Assembly (NCBI GenBank): GCA_947474645.1 | Contig: CANJJD010000024.1 | Location: 1 to 40,420, forward strand | DNA length: 40,420 nt | Source of the DNA: Alphaproteobacteria bacterium | Lineage (GTDB): Bacteria; Pseudomonadota; Alphaproteobacteria; Micropepsales; Micropepsaceae | Direction: 5' to 3' | Shown here: positions 14,624-23,011 of the stretch, piece by piece | How the letters are laid out: each line of letters starts with the position of its first letter | Numbering within the stretch: position 1 is the first letter of the stretch | Notes under the pieces: model-generated | The model's database searches: none | Told to the model about the DNA's origin: nothing | The model's input: the letters and a program-made list of their open reading frames with translations, nothing else | Translations under genes and position numbers: made by a program

Positions 14624-16189
14624 TTACTTTATCCAAAGCCAGCGGCTGCGATGGAAATCCCAGGCGTTCCGGACATAGCCGCCGACGCGCGGACCCACCG
14701 CTTCGGTCTGTGACAGAAAGCGGATCGGCACCCAGGGCATGTCGGCCAGCGCGATTTTTTCCGCCGCCTGCAGCAGGGCGGCGCGTTTGCCCGGATCGGC
14801 CTGGGTTTGCGCCGCCGCCATCGCGGCGTCGAATTTGGGATTGTTGTAGCCCGCATAATTGCCGGGGCTGCCCGTGCGCAGCAGGTCCAGGAAATTGGTG
14901 GCATCGCTGAAATCGGCCAGCCAGTTGGTATAGGCAAGCTGGTACTGGCCCTGGCGCAGGGCGCGCAGCACCAGCGGATAATCGGCGGTGACGATGCGCA
15001 CTTCCACAAAGATTTGCCGCGCCATCGCCTGGAACACCGCCGCCAGCCGCTTGTTGTCGGGATTGCCCGGCGTCATGTAGGTCAGGGCCAGCTTGTTGAA
15101 CGGCCCATAACCGGCGTCCTGCATCAGCTTGCGCGCCAGGGCAACGCGCGCCGGCATGGAGATGCTTTTGAAATCCATCTGCGGAACTTTATTTTGGTCG
15201 CTCCGGCTTTCGCCGACGCTCCCGCGAGCCAGAGACGGCGGGACATAGGAATAGGCCGGCGTCTCGTCCAGCTTCAGAACTTTGCCGGTCACTGCCTCGC
15301 GGTCATAGACAAGATTGAGGGCGCGCCGCACCCGGATGTCGGCCAAAGCGGGATCGCGCAGGTTGATCGGCAGGTAGGCCAGCGCCAGCGACGGCATCAC
15401 ATGCAACGCGCCCGGCATGTTGGCCCTGATCCAGGGCAATTGCGCGGTGGGCAGCGGCGTCTGCATGTCCAGCTCGCCCGCCCGCAAGCGCCGCAGCGCG
15501 CTTTGGGTATCCACCGTGGTATAGTAATTGACGGTGTCGATCTTCACCGCCGCGGCGTCATAGAAGCGCGGATTTTTCACCAGGGTGACATGGTCGCCCG
15601 GCGTCCAGGCCTTCAGCAGATAGGGCCCATTGGTGACGGCGCGGCCGGGCTGGAGAACTGGATGAGGCGGCAGGGGCAGGGCGCAAGGCAGGGTAAAAAG
15701 CTCCGGCAAATAGGGCGCGGGATACTCCAGGGTGACGCGCAAGGTCATCGCGTCCGGCGCCGTCACGCCCAGCGCCGTGGGTGGCAGTTTTCCGGCGCTG
15801 ATGGCGCGCGCATTCTTCAGCAGCCACAGGTTCTGCGCCGTGCGCGAGGCGGTCTTGGAATCCAGCACCCGCCGCCAGGCGGAGAGAAAGTCCTGCGCCG
15901 TCACGCGCGTGCCGTCGGACCAGCGGCTTTCGCGCAGGTGAAAAGTCCAGGTCAGGCCGTCTTGGGATGTTTCCCAGCGCGTGGCGATTCCGGGGATGGG
16001 CCGCGCCGCCGCATCCAGGGTGGTCAACCCCACCATCATGTCGCCCAGGATATTGGACTCCATAATGCTGCCGGCATGGGCGGGATCGAGGGATTCCGGC
16101 TCCGCGCCGTTGCCGCGGTTGAGCACGCTTTGGCCTTGGGCGCTGCCCGCCGCCAGAAAGAACAGCAAGGCGAGCAAGGCTTGCTTCAT
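14624..16189 (-). CDS. Peptide-type ABC transporter substrate-binding protein (SBP family 5), second of a tandem pair
   Basis: This 521-residue OppA/DppA-like periplasmic binding protein has a Sec signal (MKQALLALLFFLAAGSAQGQ). It carries the family 5 landmarks NRGNGAEPESLDP near the N-terminus, GLTWTFHLRESRWSDGTRVT, TNGPYLLKAW and VRRALNLVYDREAV. Such proteins capture oligopeptides or other bulky solutes and deliver them to an Opp-type permease. The ATG at 16189 overlaps the stop of the upstream paralogue in an ATGA junction, so the two are coupled; longer in-frame extensions upstream are not needed. No permease is adjacent on this transcript. The nearest Opp-type pore is in the operon at 18288-22982. 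Confidence 0.9.
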   Translation of the reverse strand: MKQALLALLFFLAAGSAQGQSVLNRGNGAEPESLDPAHAGSIMESNILGDMMVGLTTLDAAARPIPGIATRWETSQDGLTWTFHLRESRWSDGTRVTAQDFLSAWRRVLDSKTASRTAQNLWLLKNARAISAGKLPPTALGVTAPDAMTLRVTLEYPAPYLPELFTLPCALPLPPHPVLQPGRAVTNGPYLLKAWTPGDHVTLVKNPRFYDAAAVKIDTVNYYTTVDTQSALRRLRAGELDMQTPLPTAQLPWIRANMPGALHVMPSLALAYLPINLRDPALADIRVRRALNLVYDREAVTGKVLKLDETPAYSYVPPSLARGSVGESRSDQNKVPQMDFKSISMPARVALARKLMQDAGYGPFNKLALTYMTPGNPDNKRLAAVFQAMARQIFVEVRIVTADYPLVLRALRQGQYQLAYTNWLADFSDATNFLDLLRTGSPGNYAGYNNPKFDAAMAAAQTQADPGKRAALLQAAEKIALADMPWVPIRFLSQTEAVGPRVGGYVRNAWDFHRSRWLWIK

Positions 16190-17841
16190 TCGAATTGTTT
16201 CAGTCGCGCCGCTTGGTCGATCGTAATCCAGCGCGCGCGGTGCTTGTCCATGCCGTTGGCGTGCCAGCCTTTGACATAGGGCCATGCCAAATTTGGGTCG
16301 ACCCAAAAATAGAGTGGCACCAGCGCGTGGTCTTTCAGGGCAAGGTCCTCGGCCTGGGCGAGCTTGCGCCCACGGCTGACAAGATCGGTGTCCTGTTGCG
16401 CCGAGGCGAGCAAGGCATCGAAGGCGCGATTGCTATATTGGCCGTCATTGTTGCCGCTGCCAGTCTGCAGGAGTTCCAGAAAGGTGGCTGCATCATCGAA
16501 ATCGGCGCCCCAGGCGCGTTCCGACAGGTCGAAATCATGGGCGTGGCTCTGGGCCAGAAAGACCGCGAAATCCATGGGAACGATGGTGATATCGATATAG
16601 GCCTGCGCCAACATCTGCTGGATTGCGGCGGCCACCGCGCGATAAGGGCCGGGTGCGGTGCTGCGGATCAGGAAGGTGGTGGTCAGCCTGTTTGTCTCGC
16701 TGAAGCCTGCCTGGTGCATCAGTGTGCGGGCGCGTTCAATGCGTGATGCCAGCGGCATGGCCTTGAAAGCCAAATTGTTGCCACCGGGGAAGTTGGCGAT
16801 GTTCGGCGGAACCAGGCTGTAAGCGGGCGTGTCACCGATCCGGCGGATGCGCTGCGCTATGGCTTCGCGATTGATGGCCAGGTTGATTGCCTCGCGCACG
16901 CGCACGTCGTTAAAGGGCGCGCGGCGATGATTGATGTCTATATATTCGACGCTGAACACCGAAACGGGGTGGAGTAGCTGCGGCAGGTTTGCGCGTATCC
17001 AGTCGATGCGCTGGGCGGGAATCCTGTCATGGATGTCCAGCTCGCCGGCGCGCATCCGTTGCAGGGCGGCGCTGTAGTCGTCGGTGGGATAGAAAAGTAT
17101 CCGTTCCACTGCGACATTCGCAGCATCAAAGAAACGGGGGTTTTTCTCCAACAGGACGTGACCGTTTGGAATCCATTCTTTCAGGATGAATGGGCCACTG
17201 CTCACGTGATTGCCGGGTCGGGCCCAATTCTTGCCTTTGGCGGCGATGACATGCCGCGGCAAAGGGTGCGTACAGGCGTGCATCAGCATCTGCAGCAGAT
17301 AGGGCGCTGGCCGCTCCAACGTGACTTCGAGTTCGTACTTTCCGACCGCCTTCACGCCCAATCTGTCCGGCGGCAGTTTGCCGACATTGATAGGTTCGGC
17401 GTTTTTGACCACATAGAGGTAGTAGGCGTAACGCGCTGCGGTGGCCGGATCGAGCAACCGCCGCCATGAAAACACCACATCGTCGGCCGTGATGGGTACG
17501 CCGTCGGACCATTGCGCTTGGCGCAACTTGAAATTCCAGGTGAGGCCGTCCGGCGATGTTTTCCATTCTGTCGCCACGCCCGGAACAGGTTGTGCCCGAG
17601 CATCTTCGGTTATCAGGCCCATCGTCAGATTGCCGATGATGTTGTCGTCCTGGGTGCCGGTCGAAAGCGAGTTGTCGAGGGTTTCAGGCTCTGCGCCATT
17701 GCCCCATCGCAGGACCCCTTTGTCCGGGATGGTGGAACGGGACGAGGTTGAAGGCGACCGCAGCGCCAGGTACCCCCCCGCCGCCAGGCTCACGCCCCCC
17801 GCCACGGCCAGGCGGCGGTTCCATGTCTTGCGCGATGTCAT
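16186..17841 (-). CDS. Peptide-type ABC transporter substrate-binding protein (SBP family 5), first of a tandem pair
   Basis: This 551-residue OppA-like protein is a paralogue of its downstream neighbour: LRWGNGAEPETLDNS here matches NRGNGAEPESLDP there. It also has GLTWNFKLRQAQWSDGVPIT, SSGPFILKEWIPNGHVLL and VREAINLAINREAIA. The N-terminus (SRKTWNRRLAVAGGVSLAAGG) is a basic stretch with an Arg-Arg pair before a hydrophobic helix. This could be a Sec anchor or a weak Tat-like signal, and no clean cleavage site is seen. It heads a two-gene unit with a 4-base ATGA overlap. The pair probably differ in ligand preference, and the substrate cannot be named. Confidence 0.9.
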   Translation of the reverse strand: MTSRKTWNRRLAVAGGVSLAAGGYLALRSPSTSSRSTIPDKGVLRWGNGAEPETLDNSLSTGTQDDNIIGNLTMGLITEDARAQPVPGVATEWKTSPDGLTWNFKLRQAQWSDGVPITADDVVFSWRRLLDPATAARYAYYLYVVKNAEPINVGKLPPDRLGVKAVGKYELEVTLERPAPYLLQMLMHACTHPLPRHVIAAKGKNWARPGNHVSSGPFILKEWIPNGHVLLEKNPRFFDAANVAVERILFYPTDDYSAALQRMRAGELDIHDRIPAQRIDWIRANLPQLLHPVSVFSVEYIDINHRRAPFNDVRVREAINLAINREAIAQRIRRIGDTPAYSLVPPNIANFPGGNNLAFKAMPLASRIERARTLMHQAGFSETNRLTTTFLIRSTAPGPYRAVAAAIQQMLAQAYIDITIVPMDFAVFLAQSHAHDFDLSERAWGADFDDAATFLELLQTGSGNNDGQYSNRAFDALLASAQQDTDLVSRGRKLAQAEDLALKDHALVPLYFWVDPNLAWPYVKGWHANGMDKHRARWITIDQAARLKQFE

Positions 17842-17964
17842 GCAGGTCTTCTACCACGCGTGTCGCGGTATTGGCCGGTTTTATGCCGTCAAGCATCCGG
17901 TGCGCTGAACCTTGCCGAAACCATCGGCCAGGGCGCGATACACAATAGAGTGACGTCTATCCGA

Positions 17965-17992
17965 TAAAAAAGCCGCCCTTGGCGGGGCGGCT
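17965..17992 (-). terminator. Intrinsic terminator after the 58-residue membrane protein gene
   Basis: On the minus strand an 8-bp GC stem (agccgccc / gggcggct, loop of 6) is followed by TTTTTTATC. It starts 5 bases after the stop codon at 17997. On the plus strand the hairpin is followed only by TGTTTT, so activity there would be weak. Confidence 0.85.
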
Positions 17993-17996
17993 TGTT

Positions 17997-18173
17997 TTAA
18001 TGCGGGAGCTGGCTGTCTTCCACCAGTTGGTGCGGCTGGGGATTCCACATCCCCGATTCATAGACATAGACGCCAAACGCGGCGATGGCGACGGCTATGA
18101 CGACTGCCACCAAGGTGCGGGACTTTTTGTCCGGCGCTTCTTCTGCATGGTGGAATTCACCGAGGTTACTCAT
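17997..18173 (-). CDS. Small single-span membrane protein (58 residues)
   Basis: The ATG at 18173 follows a strong GGGAGGT ribosome site with 4-base spacing, and the frame runs to TAA at 17997 just before an intrinsic terminator. Together these make a short gene credible. The product starts MSNLGEFHHAEEAPDKKSRT, then has one hydrophobic helix of about 20 residues (LVAVVIAVAIAAFGVYVY), then a short tail ending EDSQLPH. By charge the N-terminus is probably cytoplasmic. It sits between two peptide-transport units but has its own start and end signals. I do not recognise a family; the sequence does not match the aa3 oxidase subunit IV pattern known to me. Confidence 0.75.
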   Translation of the reverse strand: MSNLGEFHHAEEAPDKKSRTLVAVVIAVAIAAFGVYVYESGMWNPQPHQLVEDSQLPH

Positions 18174-18287
18174 GATACCTCCCGATTGTGTGATGGTGTT
18201 GACGCATCTCCCGTTCAGTCAGCCGCTTCTCAAAGGGCGGCGCAGTGCCCCATTTATAACACAATTCGCGGTGGCGGCGGGAGGGGC

Positions 18288-20051
18288 TTATTCGTGTTCC
18301 GCCACGAAATGACCGGGCGCCACCTGCTCCAGTTTGGGCCTGTAGCCCGGTTCGCCCAGGCGGGATTTCAGGAAGGTGAGCTGGGCGCGCGGGTCCAGCG
18401 GCGAGGGCAGGTCGCCGGTCAGCAGCAGCCGCGTCTTGGCCCGTTCAATGCGGGGATCGGGCGTGGGCACCGCCGACAGCAGCGCGCGGGTGTAGGGGTG
18501 GCGGGGGTCTGCATACAGGGCGGCGCTGGGCGCCGATTCCACCACCCGGCCCAGGTACAGAACCATCACCCGGTGGGACAGGCGGCGCACCACCGACAGG
18601 TCGTGGCTGATGAAGATCAGGGCCAGGCCCGTTTGTGCCTGCAGGTCCCGGATCAGCGCCACGATCTGCGCCTGGATGGAGACATCCAGCGCGCTCACCG
18701 CCTCGTCGCAGACCAGCATCCTGGGTCCCACGATCATGGCGCGGGCCAGGCCGACGCGCTGGTTCTGGCCGCCGGACAGTTCATGGGGATAGCGATTGAT
18801 CCAGCCGGGCTCCAGCCCGACGCGCTCCATCATGGCGCGCACCCGCTGGCGCACCGTCTCGCGCGACAGTCCAGGTTCCAGCGCTTTCAGCGGTTCGGCG
18901 ATGGAGACGCCGATCGGCATGCGCGGGTCCAGGCTGGCCAGTGGGTCCTGGAACACGATCTGGAAATCTTGGCGCAGTTTGCGGATGTCCGATTGGGTTT
19001 GCGCGTCCAGGTCGCGGCCCAGCCAAACCACGTGCCCACCCGTCTTGGGCAGAAGCTGAAGCACGGCGCGCGCCAGGGTGGACTTGCCGCAGCCCGATTC
19101 ACCGACCACGCCCAGGGTTTCGCCCTGGTGCAGCGTGAAGCTGATGCCGTCCACGGCGCGCAGGGTCTGTGCCGGGGCGAACAGCCCGTTCTTGATGGGG
19201 AACGATACTTTCAGCTCATCCACCGTCAGCAGTGGCGCCCCGATCTCGGTGACCGGCGCGGGGGCTTCGTCGGCCTTGGGGATCGCGTCCAGCAGCATGC
19301 GGGTATAGGCGTGGCGGGGGGCATAGAAGATGTCGTCGGCGCTGCCGCTTTCCACGATCTCGCCGCGGGCCATGACCTGTACCCGGTCGGCGATGCCGGC
19401 GATCACCCCCATGTCATGGCTGACCATGGCGATGGCGGTGTGCTTTTCATCTTTCAGGTTGCGCAGGATTTCCAGGATCTGCGCCTGCACCGTCACATCC
19501 AGGGCGGTGGTGGGCTCGTCGGCGATGATCAAATCGGGCCCGGTGATGGTGGCCATGGCGATCATCACCCGCTGGCGCATGCCGCCGGACAGTTCATGGG
19601 GATACTGGCCCAGCCGCCTCGTACTTTCGGGAATGCGGACATACTCCAGCATCTCCCGCGCGCGGCTTTCGGCCTCGGCGCGCTCCACATGCCGGTGCAG
19701 CATCAGCGCCTCGGTGATCTGCTGGCCCACTTTCATGTGCGGCGTCAGCGAGGTCAGCGGGTCCTGGAAGATCATGGTGACGGCGCTGCCGCGCAAACTG
19801 TTCAGACGCTTTGGCGAAGCACCCAGGATTTCCTCGCCGCGATACTTGACGCTGCCGCTGGCGCGGCCGTTGGCGGCGAGCAGGCCAAAGGCGGCCAGAA
19901 ACAACTGGCTCTTGCCCGAGCCGGACTCGCCCACCACGCCCAGGCATTCGCCGGGATTGATGGTCAGGCTGGCGTCCTTGACCGCATGCACATCGCCGTC
20001 GGGCAGGGCAAAATGCACGTTCAGGCCGGCGATTTCCAGCAGCGCGCTCAT
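18288..20051 (-). CDS. Fused double ATPase of an Opp-type ABC transporter (OppD-OppF fusion)
   Basis: This 587-residue protein contains two complete nucleotide-binding domains. The first half has Walker A GVVGESGSGKS (near residue 40), LSGGMRQRVMIA and DEPTTALDVT. The second has GVVGESGCGKST, LSGGQNQRVGLARA and DEAVSALDVS. Each ends with the Opp-family extension (HAYTRMLLDAIP and HPYTRALLSAVPTPDP). It powers import through the OppB/OppC-like pore. The fusion recalls YejF and GsiA. The start ATG at 20051 overlaps the OppC stop by 4 bases (ATGA), which rules out the much longer upstream open frame. It is the last gene of the operon that begins at 22982. Confidence 0.93.
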   Translation of the reverse strand: MSALLEIAGLNVHFALPDGDVHAVKDASLTINPGECLGVVGESGSGKSQLFLAAFGLLAANGRASGSVKYRGEEILGASPKRLNSLRGSAVTMIFQDPLTSLTPHMKVGQQITEALMLHRHVERAEAESRAREMLEYVRIPESTRRLGQYPHELSGGMRQRVMIAMATITGPDLIIADEPTTALDVTVQAQILEILRNLKDEKHTAIAMVSHDMGVIAGIADRVQVMARGEIVESGSADDIFYAPRHAYTRMLLDAIPKADEAPAPVTEIGAPLLTVDELKVSFPIKNGLFAPAQTLRAVDGISFTLHQGETLGVVGESGCGKSTLARAVLQLLPKTGGHVVWLGRDLDAQTQSDIRKLRQDFQIVFQDPLASLDPRMPIGVSIAEPLKALEPGLSRETVRQRVRAMMERVGLEPGWINRYPHELSGGQNQRVGLARAMIVGPRMLVCDEAVSALDVSIQAQIVALIRDLQAQTGLALIFISHDLSVVRRLSHRVMVLYLGRVVESAPSAALYADPRHPYTRALLSAVPTPDPRIERAKTRLLLTGDLPSPLDPRAQLTFLKSRLGEPGYRPKLEQVAPGHFVAEHE

Positions 20052-20962
20052 CGGTCTTTCGGGTCCATGGCGTCGCGCAAGCCGTCGCCGACATAATTGA
20101 AGCAGAACAGGGTGACGGCCATGAACAAGGCCGGGAACAGCAGCATCCAGGGCGCGGTTTCCATCTGGTCGGCGCCGTCGGAGATCAGGACGCCCCAACT
20201 TGTCAGCGGCTCCTGGATGCCCAGCCCCAGGAAGGACAGGAAGCTCTCGGTCAGGATCACGCCCGGCACGGTCAGGGTGACATAGACCATCACCGGGCCT
20301 ACCACATTGGGAATGACATGGCGGGTGATGATGGCGAAGGGCCCGACGCCGCCGGCGCGCGCCGCCTCGATGAATTCCTTCTGCTTGATGCTCAGGGTCT
20401 GGCCGCGCACGATGCGCGCCATGGTCAGCCATTCCACCGCGCCGATGGCCACGAACAGCAGGATGAAATTGCGGTCGAACAGCACCATCAGGATGATGAC
20501 GAAAAAGACGAAGGGCAGGGAATACAGAATGTCCACCACGCGCATCATCAGCGCGTCCACCCGTCCGCCCAGATAGCCGGCGGTCGCGCCATACAGCACC
20601 CCGATCAGCAGCGACACCAAGGTGGCCACCAGCCCCACCGCCAGCGACACCCGCGCGCCGAACAGCACCCGCACGAACAGGTCGCGTCCCACCGAGTCGG
20701 TGCCGAAGATATGGCCGGGCGCGGTGCAGGCCGTTTCCACCGGCCACCAGCCGGGCGCGCAGGCTATGATGTCGTAATTCACTTCGTCATAGGCGTAAGG
20801 CGACAGCAGCGGCGCCAGCAGCGCCAGAGCCGCGATTGCGGCCAGGATGACGATACCGGCCATGGCGGCGCGGTTCTTGACCAGGCGGCGGCGCGCATCC
20901 ACCCACAGGCTGCGGCCCTTGATCTCGTCCACGGCTTTGAGGGTCTGGCCGGTCGCGATCAT
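20048..20962 (-). CDS. Opp-type ABC transporter permease, OppC-like
   Basis: This 304-residue inner-membrane permease has an N-terminal cytoplasmic stretch, a first helix (MAGIVILAAIAALALLAPLL), and a periplasmic loop ending HIFGTDSVGRDLFVRVLFGAR, the standard OppC/DppC signature. Further helices follow, with the ATPase-docking EAA loop FIEAARAGGVGPFAIITRHVIPN. A final DGLRDAMDPKDR matches the usual C-terminus. It forms the translocation pore with the OppB-like subunit. ATGA overlaps join it to both neighbours (20048-20051 and 20959-20962). Confidence 0.93.
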   Translation of the reverse strand: MIATGQTLKAVDEIKGRSLWVDARRRLVKNRAAMAGIVILAAIAALALLAPLLSPYAYDEVNYDIIACAPGWWPVETACTAPGHIFGTDSVGRDLFVRVLFGARVSLAVGLVATLVSLLIGVLYGATAGYLGGRVDALMMRVVDILYSLPFVFFVIILMVLFDRNFILLFVAIGAVEWLTMARIVRGQTLSIKQKEFIEAARAGGVGPFAIITRHVIPNVVGPVMVYVTLTVPGVILTESFLSFLGLGIQEPLTSWGVLISDGADQMETAPWMLLFPALFMAVTLFCFNYVGDGLRDAMDPKDR

Positions 20963-21903
20963 GCCTGCCGGACCTTGGGATCAAGAACCCCGTAGAGAAT
21001 ATCGGCCAGAAGATTGAGCAGGATGACCAGGGTCGCGTAACAGATTACCACCCCCAGCACCAAGGTATAGTCGCGGTTCAGCGCGCCCTGGATGAAATAG
21101 CGGCCGATGCCGGGCAGGCCGAAAATCTGCTCCACGATCAGCGAGCCGGTAAGAATGGCGGCCAGCGCCGGCCCCAGGTAACTGACCAGCGGCAGCACCG
21201 CGGCCCTGAGCGCATGGCGCATCACGATGCGCCGGGCCGAAAGGCCCTTGGCGCGGGCGGTGCGAATATAATTGGCTCGCAGCACTTCCACCATCGCGCC
21301 GCGCATCAGCCGCGAGACAATGGCGATCTGCGGCAGCGCCAGCACCGTCACGGGCAGGATCATGTTGGCCAGCGCGCCGCCGTTCCAGCCGCCCACCGGC
21401 AGCGACAGGTCATGGCCGAAAAGCGTCACGCCATAAATCCCGAACACCAGGGTCAGCAGCGGCGCGGTGACGAAGGTGGGAATGGTGATGCCCAGCATCG
21501 CCACCCCCATCACGGAATAATCCTGCCACTGGTTCTGCCGCAGCGCCGCCATCACGCCCAGGAAGCTGCCCAGCAGCAGCGCGATGGTCATGGCGCTGAG
21601 CCCCAGCCGCATGCTGACCGGCAGGCCGGTGGCGATCAACTGCACCACCGTGAAATCCTTGTTCTTGTAGGACGGCCCCAGGTCGCCATGCGCCAGCTTG
21701 CCCAGATAGAGGAAGTATTGCTGCACCAGCGGCTTGTCGAGGTCATAGGCCGCCTTGATGTTGCGCTCCACCTCCGGCGGCAGGCGGCGCTCGCTGTCGA
21801 AGGGTCCGCCCGGCGCGGCGCGCATCATGAAAAAGGCCAGGGTGACGATCACGAACAAAGTGGGGATCGCGCCCAGGATGCGGCGCAGCGCATAGCCCGT
21901 CAT
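20959..21903 (-). CDS. Opp-type ABC transporter permease, OppB-like
   Basis: This 314-residue permease begins MTGYALRRILGAIPTLFVIV, the typical first helix of OppB/DppB proteins. It has the periplasmic segment LGPSYKNKDFTVVQLIATGLP and the EAA loop YIRTARAKGLSARRIVMRHALR. A periplasmic-side EQIFGLPGIGRYFIQGALNRDY and a C-terminal LLADILYGVLDPKVR complete the family pattern. The start at 21903 is chosen because it lies in an ATGA overlap with the binding-protein stop; an 18-residue longer frame is not needed. It pairs with the OppC-like subunit to form the pore. Confidence 0.93.
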   Translation of the reverse strand: MTGYALRRILGAIPTLFVIVTLAFFMMRAAPGGPFDSERRLPPEVERNIKAAYDLDKPLVQQYFLYLGKLAHGDLGPSYKNKDFTVVQLIATGLPVSMRLGLSAMTIALLLGSFLGVMAALRQNQWQDYSVMGVAMLGITIPTFVTAPLLTLVFGIYGVTLFGHDLSLPVGGWNGGALANMILPVTVLALPQIAIVSRLMRGAMVEVLRANYIRTARAKGLSARRIVMRHALRAAVLPLVSYLGPALAAILTGSLIVEQIFGLPGIGRYFIQGALNRDYTLVLGVVICYATLVILLNLLADILYGVLDPKVRQA

Positions 21904-22982
21904 CGCGAGACGAACTCCTTCCAGCGCGAGGTCAGGCGCCCGCCATTGGCCAGCCACCAGCCGTCGTCAATGGCGAAGGCATGGACGAAATTCTCCGGCG
22001 CGGTGGTCAAGGCGGTGCGCATGGCGATGCCGGTTTCCGGATTGCTGCCCACCAGCGCAATCGAGGACCGCCGCGCCGGGCCGTAAGGCACCCAGTTGGC
22101 CACGCCCGCCAGCGGCGCAGAGCCGGTGGCATAGGCGATGTAATCCAGCGCCCGCGTCTTGTTGGGACTGCCGGAGGGAATGCCCAGCACGTCCATCTCA
22201 TAAAGCTGGTGATCCCAGATCACGCCGGGGGTGAAATCCTTTTGCGCGGCGACATCGCCGTTCAGCGCCGTGGCCATGACCGCCTGGCCGTTCTTGACCC
22301 AGCCCAGCGCGCCGATGCTGTCATGCGCCCAGATCGGGTTCAGCGCGGTCAGTTTTGCAAAGGCGCGGTCCAACCCTTCCGGCGTGTCCAATGTCTTGTA
22401 GACATCGCCCGGCGTCACGCCGTCGGCCAGCAGCGCCATCTCCAGGTTGAACTTGGCCGTGGCGCGGGACAGCGCGCGCTTGCCGGGAAATTTCCGCGTG
22501 TCGAAAAAGTCCGCCAGGGTGGCGGGCACGCGCTTGATGTCGGGGGCATGGACCATCACCTGGGAATAGACCATGCCGCCCACCCAGCAGGGACCGATGG
22601 CGCCCGGCACGAAATCGCGGACCGCCGGCACGCCATCGGCGCCGTCCGGCAGCATGCCAGGATCAATCTTCGCCAGCAGGTTCTGCTTGCAGGCCTGGAC
22701 CGCCACCGGCAGTTCCATGTCGATCACATCGGCTTTGAACTGGCGCTTCTCCACCATGGTCCTGAGGTCGGTGATGTTGCCGTCCCAAAGGGCGGTGCGG
22801 ACATCCACGCCCCTGTCGGCGCCATAGGGGCGCATCTGGGCGGATGCCTGGGCGCGGCCATAGGCGCCGGGCCAGGTCATTACCGTCAGGACGCGCGCGC
22901 GGGGGGTCAGGAAAAAAAGCAGGCCGACCACGGCGATCAGCAGGACGGCCAACGGGAACAGGAAGCGACGCCGCAATGTCAT
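21900..22982 (-). CDS. PotD-like (polyamine-type) extracellular solute-binding protein
   Basis: This 360-residue binding protein is of the spermidine/putrescine class rather than the larger OppA class. It has an N-terminal signal anchor (RRRFLFPLAVLLIAVVGLLFFL), then VLTVMTWPGAYGRAQ, FKADVIDMELP, ATLADFFDTRKFPGKRAL and a C-terminal IDDGWWLANGGRLTSRWKEF, all typical of PotD/PotF-like proteins. By family it would bind polyamines or similar small cations, but ligand residues cannot be confirmed. It is the first gene of the operon and is linked by an ATGA overlap to an Opp-type permease, an unusual partner for this class of receptor. The ATG at 22982 is chosen because it precedes the signal anchor. 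Confidence 0.85.
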   Translation of the reverse strand: MTLRRRFLFPLAVLLIAVVGLLFFLTPRARVLTVMTWPGAYGRAQASAQMRPYGADRGVDVRTALWDGNITDLRTMVEKRQFKADVIDMELPVAVQACKQNLLAKIDPGMLPDGADGVPAVRDFVPGAIGPCWVGGMVYSQVMVHAPDIKRVPATLADFFDTRKFPGKRALSRATAKFNLEMALLADGVTPGDVYKTLDTPEGLDRAFAKLTALNPIWAHDSIGALGWVKNGQAVMATALNGDVAAQKDFTPGVIWDHQLYEMDVLGIPSGSPNKTRALDYIAYATGSAPLAGVANWVPYGPARRSSIALVGSNPETGIAMRTALTTAPENFVHAFAIDDGWWLANGGRLTSRWKEFVSR

Positions 22983-23011
22983 GCGGGCACAGTAACGAAC
23001 CGGCGCGAAAC

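Noticed and set aside
17997-18173. Assignment of the 58-residue membrane protein as aa3-type oxidase subunit IV
   Set aside because: Size and single helix fit, but the characteristic N-terminal and FHGFMKL-type sequence is missing and no oxidase genes are nearby.
17979-20096. 705-codon open frame opposite the fused ABC ATPase
   Set aside because: The minus strand carries two complete sets of Walker and signature motifs. The plus-strand frame is not protein-like.
20052-20747. Upstream extension of the fused ATPase frame into the OppC gene
   Set aside because: OppC motifs occupy the other frame in full, and the ATGA junction at 20048-20051 supplies a normal start.
18288-22982. Naming the operon yejABEF (microcin C-type transporter)
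   Set aside because: The fused ATPase is similar in layout, but the first gene is a 360-residue PotD-like receptor, not the roughly 600-residue YejA, and the permeases are of ordinary Opp length.
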